Shown here: one piece after another, positions 36,862 through 46,300 of the stretch
How the letters are laid out: each line of letters opens with the position of its first letter
Numbering within the stretch: position 1 is the first letter of the stretch
From: Lacticaseibacillus paracasei subsp. paracasei
Lineage (GTDB): Bacteria; Bacillota; Bacilli; Lactobacillales; Lactobacillaceae
Direction: 5' to 3'
NCBI RefSeq assembly: GCF_000829035.1
Contig: NZ_AP012541.1
Coordinates: 2,046,001 to 2,110,000, forward strand
Length of the DNA stretch: 64,000 nt
Notes under the pieces: generated by a model
The model's input: the letters and a program-made list of their open reading frames with translations, nothing else
Told to the model about the DNA's origin: nothing
Databases searched by the model: none
Made by a program: the position numbers and the translations under genes

Positions 36862-37626
36862 CTAATACCGTGACAAAAGCCGCTTTTCAACTTTATGCTC
36901 ATTAAAGCGCACCAACGGATCCCCGTTAACAAGTGCTCGGGCATTCTCTTCAAAAATGTGTGCTTTCTTCTCACCACGCTTGCGAGTTAACCGCTTGAAG
37001 GCATCACTCATTTCGTAGCTCCGGCCTGGCAAATGATGGGCGTCGGACGCAAAAACATGTGCCAACCCTGCATCAATGATATCTTCAGAAAATTGCTGCA
37101 CCTTTTTGCCAAACGTGCCAACATAACTGCTGGCTGTCACTTGAGCAAACGCACCACGTTCAATCATTTGGTAAAGCAACCCCGGATGCTTCATCAAACG
37201 GGTATTGCGCTCAGGATGGACAATCACAGGAATCATCCCACGCTGCATCACCTCAAACAACATGTTCTGGGTATACAGCGGCACATCATCAGACGGAAAT
37301 TCGATCAACACATAATGACCCGACGCGTCGCAAGTCAAAATATCCCCATGATCAATCGCGTCCAACAACTGGCCATTAATCCGAACCTCTTGGCATGGAT
37401 AAATCGTCAACGGAATGTTGTTGCGATCCAACTCTCCTTGAAACTCGTCTGTCATACGAATCACATCCGCAGCGTGATTCGTATACCGTCCATTCATGTG
37501 GTGCGGCGTCATCAACGCATGCGTGATCCCGTCCGCAACCGCCGCTTGTGCTAAATCTAATGAAGTCATCAAGTCTTTCGACCCATCGTCAATGCCCGGT
37601 AGCATATGACAGTGTACATCAATCAT
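36862..37626 (-). CDS. wzb: PHP-family protein-tyrosine phosphatase (EPS regulation)
   Basis: A 254-aa CpsB/Wzb-type metal-dependent phosphatase that dephosphorylates the Wze tyrosine kinase. Metal ligands are visible in MIDVHCHMLPGIDDG (residues 1-15), MTPHH, VLIEFP, VIVHPERN and FASDAHH. GGAAGGGG precedes the ATG. It is separated from wzd/wze by ~8 kb of insertion sequences and broken genes and is divergent from the LCP gene. Confidence 0.92.
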   Translation of the reverse strand: MIDVHCHMLPGIDDGSKDLMTSLDLAQAAVADGITHALMTPHHMNGRYTNHAADVIRMTDEFQGELDRNNIPLTIYPCQEVRINGQLLDAIDHGDILTCDASGHYVLIEFPSDDVPLYTQNMLFEVMQRGMIPVIVHPERNTRLMKHPGLLYQMIERGAFAQVTASSYVGTFGKKVQQFSEDIIDAGLAHVFASDAHHLPGRSYEMSDAFKRLTRKRGEKKAHIFEENARALVNGDPLVRFNEHKVEKRLLSRY

Positions 37627-37756
37627 CTTTCAGTTCCCCTTCCAATATGTACTAGTATCTAATGAAGCGCTGACAAGGTCAAATCGTTTTTTGTAACAGT
37701 TTGTTAACGATTTGCAATAAAGCCCCATCAGCCGCGCGAGATTTCAAACTTTGCGG

Positions 37757-37762
37757 TATAAT
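37757..37762 (+). promoter_or_regulatory. Minus-10 element of the LCP gene
   Basis: A consensus TATAAT lies 42 bp before the LCP start. A matching minus-35 is not obvious. About 60 bp further up is TGTAAC-AGTT-TGTTAA, close to a WalR repeat but with a 4-base spacer. Confidence 0.5.
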
Positions 37763-37803
37763 ACTTGAATATTCAGACATTATGGAGGAAATGAGGTTTA
37801 GAA

Positions 37804-38697
37804 ATGAAAAAGATTCTAGTACGCGTTTTACTCGTGCTACTCGTTGCCGCTCTTGGGTTTGGCGGTTTCGTGTATTATATGGTACATAATTCCACGTCCC
37901 AGATTTATTCTTATAATAAGAAGACGAATAAGTCGTCGGATGATAAAACAGCTAGCAAAAAACCTGTTGCTTACCTACTTCTTGGTACCGACACAGGAGC
38001 GCTTGGTCGCTCTTATAAAGGCCGCACAGATACGATGATCGTCATGGTTATCAATCCTAAGTCTAAAACAACCACCATGGTCTCTGTTCCGCGGGACACC
38101 AAAGTTGATTTCGACGATGTCACCATCAAAATCAATGCAGCCTATTCCTACGGTTCCTCTGACACTGCAATGTCCGCCGTTGAAAAGTTATTAAACGTCA
38201 AGTTAGACGGTTATCTCCTTGTGAATATGAAGGGCCTTGAGCAACTTGTTGATGCTGTTGGGGGAGTTACAGTTACTTCTCCACTAAGTTTCAACTATTT
38301 AGGTAAGACCTTTGTCAAGGGACAATCATACGACCTCAATGGGAGCGATGCACTGAAGTTTTCACGGATGCGTTACGATGACCCACAAGGGGACTATGGC
38401 AGACAAATGCGACAACAACAGATTCTGACAGCTGTGATCGGAAAAGTTAAAAACAACCCTACAACAGTGATTAGTCAGAAATTTCTTGATGCAGTTGGGG
38501 AAAATGTACGTACCGATGTTTCACTTGGTTCTGTTAAAAATCTCGCAACAGAATATCGAGACGCAGGCAATACAATCAAGAGCGATCAATTGCATGGTAC
38601 AGGACAAAATATTGATGGTCAGGACTATGAAGTAATGTCTGATACAGAAATCACACGAGTGCATAACGTCATTCAAAACGCAATTAATGCAAAATAG
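37804..38697 (+). CDS. LytR-CpsA-Psr (LCP) family glycopolymer transferase
   Basis: A 297-aa membrane-anchored protein: one N-terminal helix (residues 4-28), then an extracellular LCP domain with LLLGTDTG, GRTDTMIVMVINP, SVPRDTKV and KFSRMRYDDPQGDYGR, the Arg/Asp set binding the lipid pyrophosphate. LCP enzymes attach EPS or teichoic-type polymers to the wall; EPS loci of this group carry one (called wzr in L. rhamnosus). It is followed directly by an ISL3 end. Confidence 0.92.
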   Translation: MKKILVRVLLVLLVAALGFGGFVYYMVHNSTSQIYSYNKKTNKSSDDKTASKKPVAYLLLGTDTGALGRSYKGRTDTMIVMVINPKSKTTTMVSVPRDTKVDFDDVTIKINAAYSYGSSDTAMSAVEKLLNVKLDGYLLVNMKGLEQLVDAVGGVTVTSPLSFNYLGKTFVKGQSYDLNGSDALKFSRMRYDDPQGDYGRQMRQQQILTAVIGKVKNNPTTVISQKFLDAVGENVRTDVSLGSVKNLATEYRDAGNTIKSDQLHGTGQNIDGQDYEVMSDTEITRVHNVIQNAINAK

Positions 38698-38708
38698 CTA
38701 CAAAAGGG

Positions 38709-38850
38709 GGGCCTACACTTTCTGATGTTGAGAAACAATCAACACTGAACGTGTAGGCCTTTTTTGGATAACGCAAAAAGACGCTACTCAATGTCCATGC
38801 CATACTTGTTAGCGTCAACACCAAAAGCAAGCGAGGTTATGAGTAAATGT
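38709..38850 (+). mobile_element. Orphan ISL3 left-end fragment
   Basis: 142 bp homologous to the first part of the adjacent ISL3 copy, starting GGGCCTACACTTTCTGATGT and stopping at GAGTAAATGT, exactly where the transposase start begins. It differs by several substitutions (for example fully paired GGCCTACAC/GTGTAGGCC plus T6 at 38709-38765), so it comes from a diverged second element. Its hairpin probably terminates the LCP transcript. Confidence 0.85.
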
Positions 38851-40269
38851 GGGTCTACACTTTCTGGTGTTGAGAAATAATCAACACTGAACGTGTAGGC
38901 CCTTTTTGGATAACGCAAAAAGACACCTACTCAGTGTCCATGCTATGCTTGTTAGCGTCGAAACCAAAAGCAAGCGAGGTTATGAGTAAATGTCCCAATA
39001 CGATCCTACACTGTCCGTCCTTGGAATACCAGACCATAATATCAAAGTTGCCTTGTTCGTCATGAATATCGCGGCAACGGGGTACGTCGCCGCCAGTATC
39101 ATGTGATTGATGCCGAGCTGACTTACCGGTTAACCCGGTGCGCACTGTGTGGCTTTGAGGCCTTGCACCCTAACGGGTTTTACACGGCCCACATGCGCGT
39201 CCTCAACGGGGTTGAAATGCCGACAGTCATTGACCACAAGCAACGATGGCGCTGTCATAACTGTTACCACACCATCGCCGCTCACATGACAGAGCGAATC
39301 ATGAAGTTAGCGCAGGAACGGTTGCCAGTCAAAACCATCGCCCATATTATCGGAATCTCAGCTTCCTCGGTTCAACGGATCATTGACCAAAATCTCAAAC
39401 TCCGACCGGCTCGCCGGCTACCCACGCGACTCTGCTTTGATGAGTTCCTTTCCACTCATGGCATGATGTCGTTTATCTGTCTTGATGCCGATTCACATCG
39501 TCTGATTGCCTTGCTTGGTGACCGATTCAACCGCACGATTAAAAACTTCTTCATCGCTCATTATTCACTCGCTGAACGCACTCGGGTCCAGACGGTCACC
39601 ATGGACATGAATGCAGCTTATCAGACGATTATTCATGAGGTTTTCCCCAAGGCCCAAGTCGTCATTGATCGGTTCCATATCATTCAACTTGCGGCTCGTG
39701 CCCTTGATCAGGTACGCGTCCAAGCGCTCAAACAGCTTGATGACAAACACAGCCGTCCTTATAAGATCATGAAGACAAACTGGCGGCTTTTTCATCAAAC
39801 TGCGCCTGACGCTAAACACAAACAGTTCCTGTTTGGTTTGAATGAATACGTCACGCAACAGGAGGCCATCGATATCGCACTTGATACTGAGCCCAAGCTC
39901 AAGCAAACCTACGAGACCTACTTAGCGCTTCATGATGCCTTGATGGTGAAGAAACATCCCACGGAACTGGCAAACCTGTTAGCTACTTACGAGCCAAACG
40001 GTACGGCAATGGACATGACGATCGCGACGCTTAAGCGACACAAAGTCGCTGTTCTCGCCGCTGTCACCAGCCCTTATTCCAACGGTCCGATCGAAGGGGT
40101 TAACCGCCTCATCAAGTCACTCAAACGATCCTGTTTTGGCTTCAAGAATCAGCTGAACTTCTTCAAACGAATCTACCAAATCACGGCATAACATGACAAA
40201 GACGGCTCCCCAAATGGAGAACCGCCTCAAATGATAAATTTATTCTTCAACACCAGTTGACGTAGAGCC
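38851..40269 (+). mobile_element. ISL3-family insertion sequence, copy 2 (decayed)
   Basis: Same inverted-repeat ends as copy 1, but ~40 bp shorter and without a matching 8-bp target duplication (flanks GTAAATGT and TTTCAATT). Its left flank is the orphan left end and its right flank is 18 bp before the welE stop, suggesting rearrangement after insertion. Confidence 0.9.
38990..40191 (+). pseudogene. ISL3 transposase, frameshifted and internally deleted
   Basis: Compared with the 414-aa gene of copy 1, one T is lost near codon 20 (TTGCCTTGTTCG instead of TTGCCTTTGTTCG), which breaks the start frame. A codon is missing near the IDLHKQ region, and 13 codons are lost after CHNCYH. The rest (open from 39103) is nearly identical, including RFHIIQ, where copy 1 has RFYIIQ. 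The product cannot be a normal transposase, but the ends could still be moved by copy 1. Confidence 0.88.
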
Positions 40270-40287
40270 TTTTCAATTTCTATTTTC

Positions 40288-40947
40288 CTAGTAGGCGCCT
40301 TTAGGATGAACGACAACCATTACCGTTTTTAGTAAAATTCTAACATCCTCGCTTAAACATGCCTTGTTAATGTATTGAATGTCTAGTGCAACCATCTCTG
40401 AAAAGTTTAGTTCATCACGTCCCGAAACTTGCCACAAACCTGTAACACCAGGGACCACTGCTAGTCGTTGACGATCGTAATCGGTGTAATCCACAACCTC
40501 ACGAGGCAATGGCGGTCTTGGCCCCACCAAACTCATATCCCCACGTAAAACATTATAGAGTTGTGGCAATTCGTCAAGACTGTATTTCCGTAAAACCCGC
40601 CCTACTCGAGTAATTCTCGGATCATCCTTTATTTTAAACATGGCGCCTTCAACTTCATTCTTTTGAAGAAGGTTATCTACCATTTTATCAGCACCTGCAA
40701 CCATAGATCTGAATTTCCACATTTGAAAATCTCGCCCATTTTGCCCAAGCCTAGTCTGAGAATAAAAAACCTTTCCATGCGGATCATCCAACTTTATCAA
40801 TACCGCAATAACAAAAAAGACCCCACTCAACAAAACTAAACCAACTAAACTCGCCGTAAAATCAAAACAACGTTTCGTAAATATGTACGTTCGCGTTATG
40901 TTCTCGAGATCAACTTGACCCTGATCATGACTAGAAGCTGTTTCCAA
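40288..40947 (-). CDS. welE: Undecaprenyl-phosphate sugar-1-phosphate transferase (EPS priming enzyme)
   Basis: A 219-aa bacterial sugar transferase that loads the first sugar phosphate onto undecaprenyl phosphate. One N-terminal helix (about residues 19-45) is followed by FYSQTRLGQNGRDFQMWKFRSM, RKYSLDELPQLYNVLRGDMSLVGPRPPLP and GLWQVSGR, all family signatures. The start is probably TTG at 40947, with GGAGG seven bases upstream. Its C terminus is intact, 18 bp from the ISL3 copy. Its operon partners are missing or broken. Confidence 0.92.
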   Translation of the reverse strand: METASSHDQGQVDLENITRTYIFTKRCFDFTASLVGLVLLSGVFFVIAVLIKLDDPHGKVFYSQTRLGQNGRDFQMWKFRSMVAGADKMVDNLLQKNEVEGAMFKIKDDPRITRVGRVLRKYSLDELPQLYNVLRGDMSLVGPRPPLPREVVDYTDYDRQRLAVVPGVTGLWQVSGRDELNFSEMVALDIQYINKACLSEDVRILLKTVMVVVHPKGAY

Positions 40948-41830
40948 ACTCACCCCTCCAATGCTTTCACAGAAGACTATCAATTTCCCCAAATCGTCTG
41001 ATGCACCTAATCTTATAACATTCCTAACAACTGAGCAAGAGCATTTGGCATAAAAGCGCCAATTTTGTTGAATTTGTAAATGAACGAAATTTCACATTGC
41101 TGCATAATGCGTATATTTTTAAAAATTGGATTCATAAAAATACTTCATTCATTTTAAAAATCGTCTTTTTTATATGTTTCAACCGTCAATTTGATTCCTT
41201 GATTCTTTTTTAACCTATGAACATCTGGTTTTTTAGCTCTAAAGGATAAAGCATTTCCGTCAATTTAGTAAAGTCCGATAAAGCATTGGAGTTTGCCAAG
41301 TTGCCTCTTAACCAGATTATTCTTGTATTAAAGATAAAAATATAAGCAAAAAGCTACTTGTATCGCAAATCTCAGTTTGACATACCAATCACTTGGTTTA
41401 CTTTTTTGGCTGCTAGTTTCATACCGACGCGCAAATCGGTTTCCACATACTGCAACATTCATGGATTCTTTGTCGCGCTGTCTCTACTACTGAGGGCGCG
41501 CTACCGTCGACATTGGGGATCATCACTTGAAAGATCTAATGACTGAACGCAATTGAAGGACAAGGAACTCACAGATAAAGTTAGACCTAACTATCAACCA
41601 AAAAACTTGAAAAGTCAGCAACGGACGCTGACGAAAACTTATTGGACTTCGCGCACAAAATAAGAGTATGACATTGCCAATTTAAATAATTCCCGTAGGT
41701 CTAGCTTGCGCATAATTAAAACTTGTTAGCACATCAATCCTCTAAATGGTCAATTCGCTCTGCATCTGTTGAAATAGTAAGTTAAATTCTTTTGATATGG
41801 TAACTTAACAAATGACAAGAATGCTAGTTC
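40948..41830. other. Gene-free AT-rich region upstream of welE
   Basis: About 880 bp at clearly lower GC than the flanking chromosome, with no credible gene. A short stretch near 41645 (GACTTCGCGC then ACAAAATAA) resembles one near 47524 (GACTTCGCGC then ACATAATAG), hinting that both derive from the same ancestral EPS leader DNA. Confidence 0.35.
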
Positions 41831-42881
41831 CCTAGATTGCATAATTAAAGTTACCACCCAGAAAATGTGAAAAAAGACCTGTCCGTTCTTGCTAAAATGG
41901 TGTTTGCATAACATACCATCTAGAGAGAAGGACAGGTCCCATGGCCATTATAACCTTAATTGAACGATCTCAGATAGAACTGATGCAACACAACACGATT
42001 CAATACATCGCCGCGACCTTAGGCCGCTCTCGTATTTCTATTAGGCATGAGCTTCACCGTTGCCCTGAAGGTGATTACTGCGCCATTATAGCTCAGGATC
42101 ATGCCGATACTTGTCGGCATCGTTGTGGTCGGCACTCGATTTTAACGCCTAAGTTGAAGCGGATGGTAACTGAGAAGCTAAACCTAGGTTGGTCCCCTGA
42201 AATGGTCGGTTATGCCGTTCACTGTGCGCCACACACGATTTACCACTGGATTTATCAAAGACAAGTCGATTTTCAGCCAAGCCAACTCTTTGATCACGGT
42301 AAACGTCATAAAAGAAGACAAGACCTTCGGTCGCGCTATAACCAAGCAGTAGGCACCTCAATTGAGATTCGCAGTGAGTCAGCTAATCGGCGAACCGAAA
42401 AAGGACATTTAGAGATGGATACAGTTCGCGGTGGTCGCGGGTCAAAGGCTGCTGTTTTGACCATTGTCGATCGGGTGACACGTTTAATGGCGACAACTAA
42501 GCTTGAAAACTTATCACAAAATGCTGTTCTCAAGGGATTTGCAAGACTGATGGTGGACTTTCCGGGTCCGGTTCGATCAGTGACGGTTGATCACGGTAAA
42601 GAGTTTTCCTGCGATCAGGCGCTTACAAAGCGCTATCGGATACCGGTTTACTTTTGCCACGCCTATCACCCGAATGAACGGGGCACAAATGAACGGTTCA
42701 ATCGAGAACTTCGCTACTATTTCCCGAAGGGAACACAGTTTGATCAGGTTTCAGAGACCGATATTCAACAAGCCACAGCGCTTATCAATAACAAACCTAG
42801 AAAATGTCTCCGTTGGCAAACCCCAGTTCAAGCAGTGAGCAAGCCTCTTTCTAGGTGGTAACTTTATTATTGCAATCTAGG
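41831..42881 (+). mobile_element. IS30-family insertion sequence, copy 1
   Basis: 1051 bp with ends CCTAGATTGCATAATTAAAG and, from the right, CCTAGATTGCAATAATAAAG, running into GTTACCACC on both sides. One intact transposase. The right end interrupts a glycosyltransferase gene. A practically identical copy in inverse orientation is at 49054-50104. No clear target duplication; both copies have GTTC just before their left end. Confidence 0.93.
41941..42861 (+). CDS. IS30-family transposase, copy 1
   Basis: A 306-aa transposase with an N-terminal helix-turn-helix (IQYIAATLGRSRISIRHELHR) and an rve/DDE core: EMDTVRGGRG, TVDHGKEFSCD and NERGTNERFNRELR hold the catalytic acids. It differs from copy 2 at residue 18 (MQHNTIQ here, MQHHTIQ there). 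Confidence 0.95.
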   Translation: MAIITLIERSQIELMQHNTIQYIAATLGRSRISIRHELHRCPEGDYCAIIAQDHADTCRHRCGRHSILTPKLKRMVTEKLNLGWSPEMVGYAVHCAPHTIYHWIYQRQVDFQPSQLFDHGKRHKRRQDLRSRYNQAVGTSIEIRSESANRRTEKGHLEMDTVRGGRGSKAAVLTIVDRVTRLMATTKLENLSQNAVLKGFARLMVDFPGPVRSVTVDHGKEFSCDQALTKRYRIPVYFCHAYHPNERGTNERFNRELRYYFPKGTQFDQVSETDIQQATALINNKPRKCLRWQTPVQAVSKPLSRW

Positions 42882-43494
42882 AATCTAATACTGTTCTTTT
42901 GTGTATCTAGTCTGGCAACTGAAACTATAACCTTTTTGTCATTTTTAATGTTAAGTTTGTTTCTGATTTTAATTCTCTCTAAAGGATTAAATTTCCACTT
43001 AGAAGTATAAATAGAATTATAGACAACTTCAAACCTTGCTTTTTTCCCAAACATATATTGCCCCGAATCCAAAGAAGCAGCTAGTTTAACTGCGTAGCTG
43101 AGCGTATATTGATTGAAGGGTTTCATTATTGCTGCAGCGACTGCTTTAAGAGGATTTGAATAAAGTCCCGAATCGTTGTGCGAATGATATACTGCATTAA
43201 TTTTAAGTTGCTTCGCCGCACGAACCCAGTATGCATTATTAGGTGTTAAGGCATTCACATAGACAATGTCAGCATCCACCGATTGGAGAATCATTTTTGC
43301 TTTCTTTTTACGTTGAAAATAACTTTCAAGCGAAAATGCTCCAGAAGCAAGGAAAATCTTTGCGTGTAAATTCTTTAGTTCATCTTCATAAGCAATAGCG
43401 TTTGACGGATCCGTATTGATAAGAACAAAATGATACTTTTTTTCCAATACTGACACAAAGTTTAGTATGTACGTTTTGGATTGAAGTCAATATT
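42882..43494 (-). pseudogene. Family 4 glycosyltransferase fragment, truncated at both ends
   Basis: Coding sequence continues in one frame from the IS3 border (43494, reading NIDFNPKTYILNFVSVLEKK) to the IS30 border (42881). The content is the GT-B N-terminal domain (YHSHNDSGLYSNPLKAV, KLAASLDSGQYMFG) and the start of the nucleotide-sugar domain (VIVSVARLDTQKN). The extreme N terminus and the whole C-terminal half are missing, so it is inactive. Confidence 0.88.
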
Positions 43495-43598
43495 TGAGAC
43501 AGATTTTAAGAGACATTCAGAACCGCGTTTACCTTCCACAGCTCAAATAAATCATTAATCGCGATTAATAACTTATTTGAACCCTGGAAAGCATTAAA

Positions 43599-44528
43599 TC
43601 AGGCGGCCATTTGGCTCGTAAGTGTTGCAATTTCAACTTGTAAGGGGGTCTGGTAGCCCAGTGAACTATGAATTCTCTTCCTATTGTAGAAAGCATGCAC
43701 ATATTCAAAAAGGACGGCAGCGGCAGTTTCATAATCTTCAAAGACCGGCACTGGATAAACACATTCCTTTTTGAGGGAAGCGTGAAAGGATCCCATTGGC
43801 GCATTATCATACGGACAACCCTTACGGCTGTATGAGTGGCGGATATGTAGTTCAGTTAAACGTTGATTGTAATTATCGCTGGTATACTGTGATCCTAAAT
43901 CCGTATGGATAATCAGGTCCCCAGTAATGGTTCGATTTTTAACCGCGCTTTCAAGGGTCTTTAAGACTAAATCAGTATCCATCTTTTTTGAGAACGAATA
44001 GCCGATAATCCGTCGTGAGTGCAGGTCCATGATGGTTGATAAGTAACACCAGCCATTACGCTTCGTTTGAATATAGGTCATATCAGCGGTCCATTTTTGA
44101 TTTAAACCAGTGGTCGAGAAATCCTGCTTAAGCAAGTTGGGACGCTGTTCAACCTTGGTTTTGGAAGCCGAAGCCGCTTTCCACTTATTGACGGTAACGG
44201 AGTGGATATCCAGTTCCTTCATGAGCCGGGAAATCCGTCGTGGACTGCACCGAAGCTGCAGTGGTTGAAGTTCCAGATTCAATTCATGGTGGATCTTCAT
44301 AACACCGTATCGCTGCTTAAATTCCGCAAAGATCCGCAGAATCCGTTGTTTCAAGTCCGCATCTTAGGCCCGGCGTTTTGAAGGTTTGGGGGATCGATAA
44401 CGATAATACTGAGCTCTGGAAACACCGAGGATTCGGCACATCTTGGTTACCTGGTGGTGATGGCTTTCTTGGTGAATGTAATCAAAGATATTGGTTACTT
44501 CTGCGCAAGGAAGCCCAGGGCTTTTTTT
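43599..44528 (-). pseudogene. IS3 orfB transposase core with nonsense codon and lost catalytic Glu
   Basis: The frame can be followed from the A7 slip site (44522-44528) through CRILGVSRAQYYRYRSPKP to the end, but a TAA at 44364-44366 interrupts it. The remaining part contains ADMTYIQ and HTDLGSQYTS (the two Asp). The DD35E glutamate, expected in the PMESF motif, is Gly (APMGSFHASLKKE). Either change should abolish transposition. Confidence 0.88.
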
Positions 44529-44746
44529 AGGATTTCGTTCTCCTCAGACAGCGAAGCCAGTCGCTTTTCCATCGCTTTGATTTCGTCTGGCGATTTACCG
44601 GATTGAGTTTTGGCCTGGCCCTGGATCCACTTATGAACTGTTGAATAGCCAATGCCATATTCTCTGGCCAGTTGAGCAGCTGATTCGCCTTGCTTATATA
44701 GGTTGATAATGTTTTGTTTGAATTCTTTGTCGTAACGAGTTGGCAT
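44495..44746 (-). CDS. IS3-family orfA (helix-turn-helix protein)
   Basis: An 83-aa product with a helix-turn-helix (SAAQLAREYGIGYSTVHKWI) and a C-terminal leucine-zipper-like helix (MEKRLASLSEENEILKKALG). It ends near the A7 slip site that would normally give an OrfAB fusion. Confidence 0.9.
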   Translation of the reverse strand: MPTRYDKEFKQNIINLYKQGESAAQLAREYGIGYSTVHKWIQGQAKTQSGKSPDEIKAMEKRLASLSEENEILKKALGFLAQK

Positions 44747-44818
44747 GTAAAAATTCCTTCCTTTTGAGAGACGATTTATTCATTATACCCTCTCTTAAAA
44801 GTTGTCTCAGGAATCAGC

Positions 44819-45310
44819 TTACATCCAAATTGTCGTGCTGTGCGTCAGCGCCACAGCCTTTTCAATTATCCAGTAAAGAGCTCTCTTTAAAGCAAACGAA
44901 TCCTGCATTAAAAAACTATATCCATGCGGTGTGTAGTAAAGTTTTTTATAATGTCCTGTGAACGCTAATCTGCCAAGTACGCCAGCCTTTGAAGAATGGA
45001 CATGAATAATATCAGGTTTGTAATCTTCAGCAATTCGTTTCAAATCTTTAAATGCTCGCAAATCCTTAGAAGGACTGATAGACCTAGTCAAGGAATTGAC
45101 ACGAATGAAATGAACACGGGGATCAAAGAAGCTTTCGAAGTCCCTAGGAGTTTGATCTCGAAGATTATATGCTATACAAATATCAAAATCATTAACCAAT
45201 TGATTACTCAACTCTGTTAGATAAGTAAAGACCCCTCCTCCAAAAGCTTCTGTAACAAATAGAATTCGTTTAGCCACGTTTGGTCTTACCCCATCTTTTT
45301 TAACCTTCAC
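44819..45310 (-). pseudogene. Family 4 glycosyltransferase fragment, C-terminal half missing
   Basis: 163 codons of a GT-B N-terminal domain (RILFVTEAFGGGVFTYL; DIIHVHSSKAGVLGRL; YYTPHGYSFLMQD) starting at a GTG after GGGGGAA. It then stops by a TAA 9 bp before the IS3 end. The donor-sugar domain is absent, so it should be inactive. It is a different gene from the fragment on the other side of IS3, because both contain an N-terminal domain. Confidence 0.85.
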
Positions 45311-45541
45311 AGTCTACTTTCCCCCATGCTTTACAACTGGAGCTGACATTACTATCACTTAATCTATAATAAATTATATTCAAAGATCTTTGGTTAATTC
45401 ATAGCTGCATAAGTTGTAAAAAAACTTAAGAGTTGTTAGAAAGCCCGTAGACACAAAACATTATTACCCCAAATAATAAAACTCAACTACGTTACATCAT
45501 GGCACTTGTATCACTAATGAAACTCTAGTGCGTGCAATCTT

Positions 45542-46285
45542 CTACGATTTTTCATTTCCGTACCCATAACCATAACCATAACCTCGATCACCGTGCTTAG
45601 CTTTAACGCGTTCGACTGACCCAAGGATAGTTGCTTTTGCCAGTTTCAAAACCTCAACAGTCCTTCTTAAGTCACCTTTTAAGGTCTTTCCGATATTGAC
45701 TACAACGACCACACCGTCTGTCTGTGGGACTAGGACCTGCACATCTGATACTGCTAAGACAGGAGGGGCATCAAGAACAACAATATCAAACTTATCTCTT
45801 GCCCATTTCAATAAATCAGCCATTCGTTTTGAATTTAATAATTCAGAAGGATTTGGTGGTACTGGGCCAGAAGAAATAATGCTCAAATTATTTACAAACG
45901 TGCCCTCTACAACCTCATCAATTTTGTTTTTCCCCGTCAAGACAGTTGTCACCCCATCAAGATTAAGCTTCCGAAATGTTGCGTGTACTGTTGGTCGGCG
46001 CAAGTTGGCATCAATGAGTAAAACCTTCTTCCCCGCTTGAGCCCAAGTAACCGCAACATTTGCGGAAACAGTAGATTTTCCTTCAGCCATTGCAGAAGAA
46101 GTAAACATGACGACCTGGCAATGATCTAAAGCTGCACCAGCAAATTCAATGTTTGTTCGGACAGTTCGAAACTGCTCGGAAACGACATGCTTTGGTTCAG
46201 CATAAGTAACTAGCATAACGCCGTTTTTTTGAGTTTCCTGATCAACTTTTTGTCGATGTAAAAGTGCTTTAAGTGACCATTTCAT
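45542..46285 (-). CDS. wze: Tyrosine-protein kinase of EPS chain-length control
   Basis: A 247-aa bacterial tyrosine kinase (CpsD/Wze). Walker A in SAMAEGKSTVSANVA (about residues 64-78), Walker A' LLIDANLRRP and Walker B VVLDAPPV are present. The C terminus is a Tyr cluster, YGYGYGYG, the autophosphorylation tail. AAGGGG precedes the ATG, 15 bp after the wzd stop. It works with Wzd as membrane activator and Wzb as phosphatase. Confidence 0.95.
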   Translation of the reverse strand: MKWSLKALLHRQKVDQETQKNGVMLVTYAEPKHVVSEQFRTVRTNIEFAGAALDHCQVVMFTSSAMAEGKSTVSANVAVTWAQAGKKVLLIDANLRRPTVHATFRKLNLDGVTTVLTGKNKIDEVVEGTFVNNLSIISSGPVPPNPSELLNSKRMADLLKWARDKFDIVVLDAPPVLAVSDVQVLVPQTDGVVVVVNIGKTLKGDLRRTVEVLKLAKATILGSVERVKAKHGDRGYGYGYGYGNEKS

Positions 46286-46300
46286 TTTGATTTCCCCTTC

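Larger units (their letters stand above)
43495..44809 (-). mobile_element. IS3-family (IS150-like) element, inactivated
   Basis: 1315 bp bounded by TGAGACAGATTTTAAGAGA (left) and TGAGACAACTTTTAAGAGA (right, read inwards). Two overlapping frames, orfA and orfB, with a CTAAAAAAAG slip site. No 3-bp target duplication (ATT/GGA), consistent with a deletion at insertion or later recombination. It sits between two different truncated glycosyltransferases. Confidence 0.92.

Noticed and set aside
38990..40191. Treating the second ISL3 copy as a functional 362-aa transposase
   Set aside because: Alignment with copy 1 shows a 1-base deletion near the start and a 13-codon deletion in the zinc-finger region.
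41358..41546. 62-aa frame in the AT-rich region upstream of welE
   Set aside because: No ribosome site, no similarity, composition like the surrounding spacer.
42882..45310. The two glycosyltransferase fragments being one gene split by IS3
   Set aside because: Both pieces contain an N-terminal GT-B domain, so they come from two genes.
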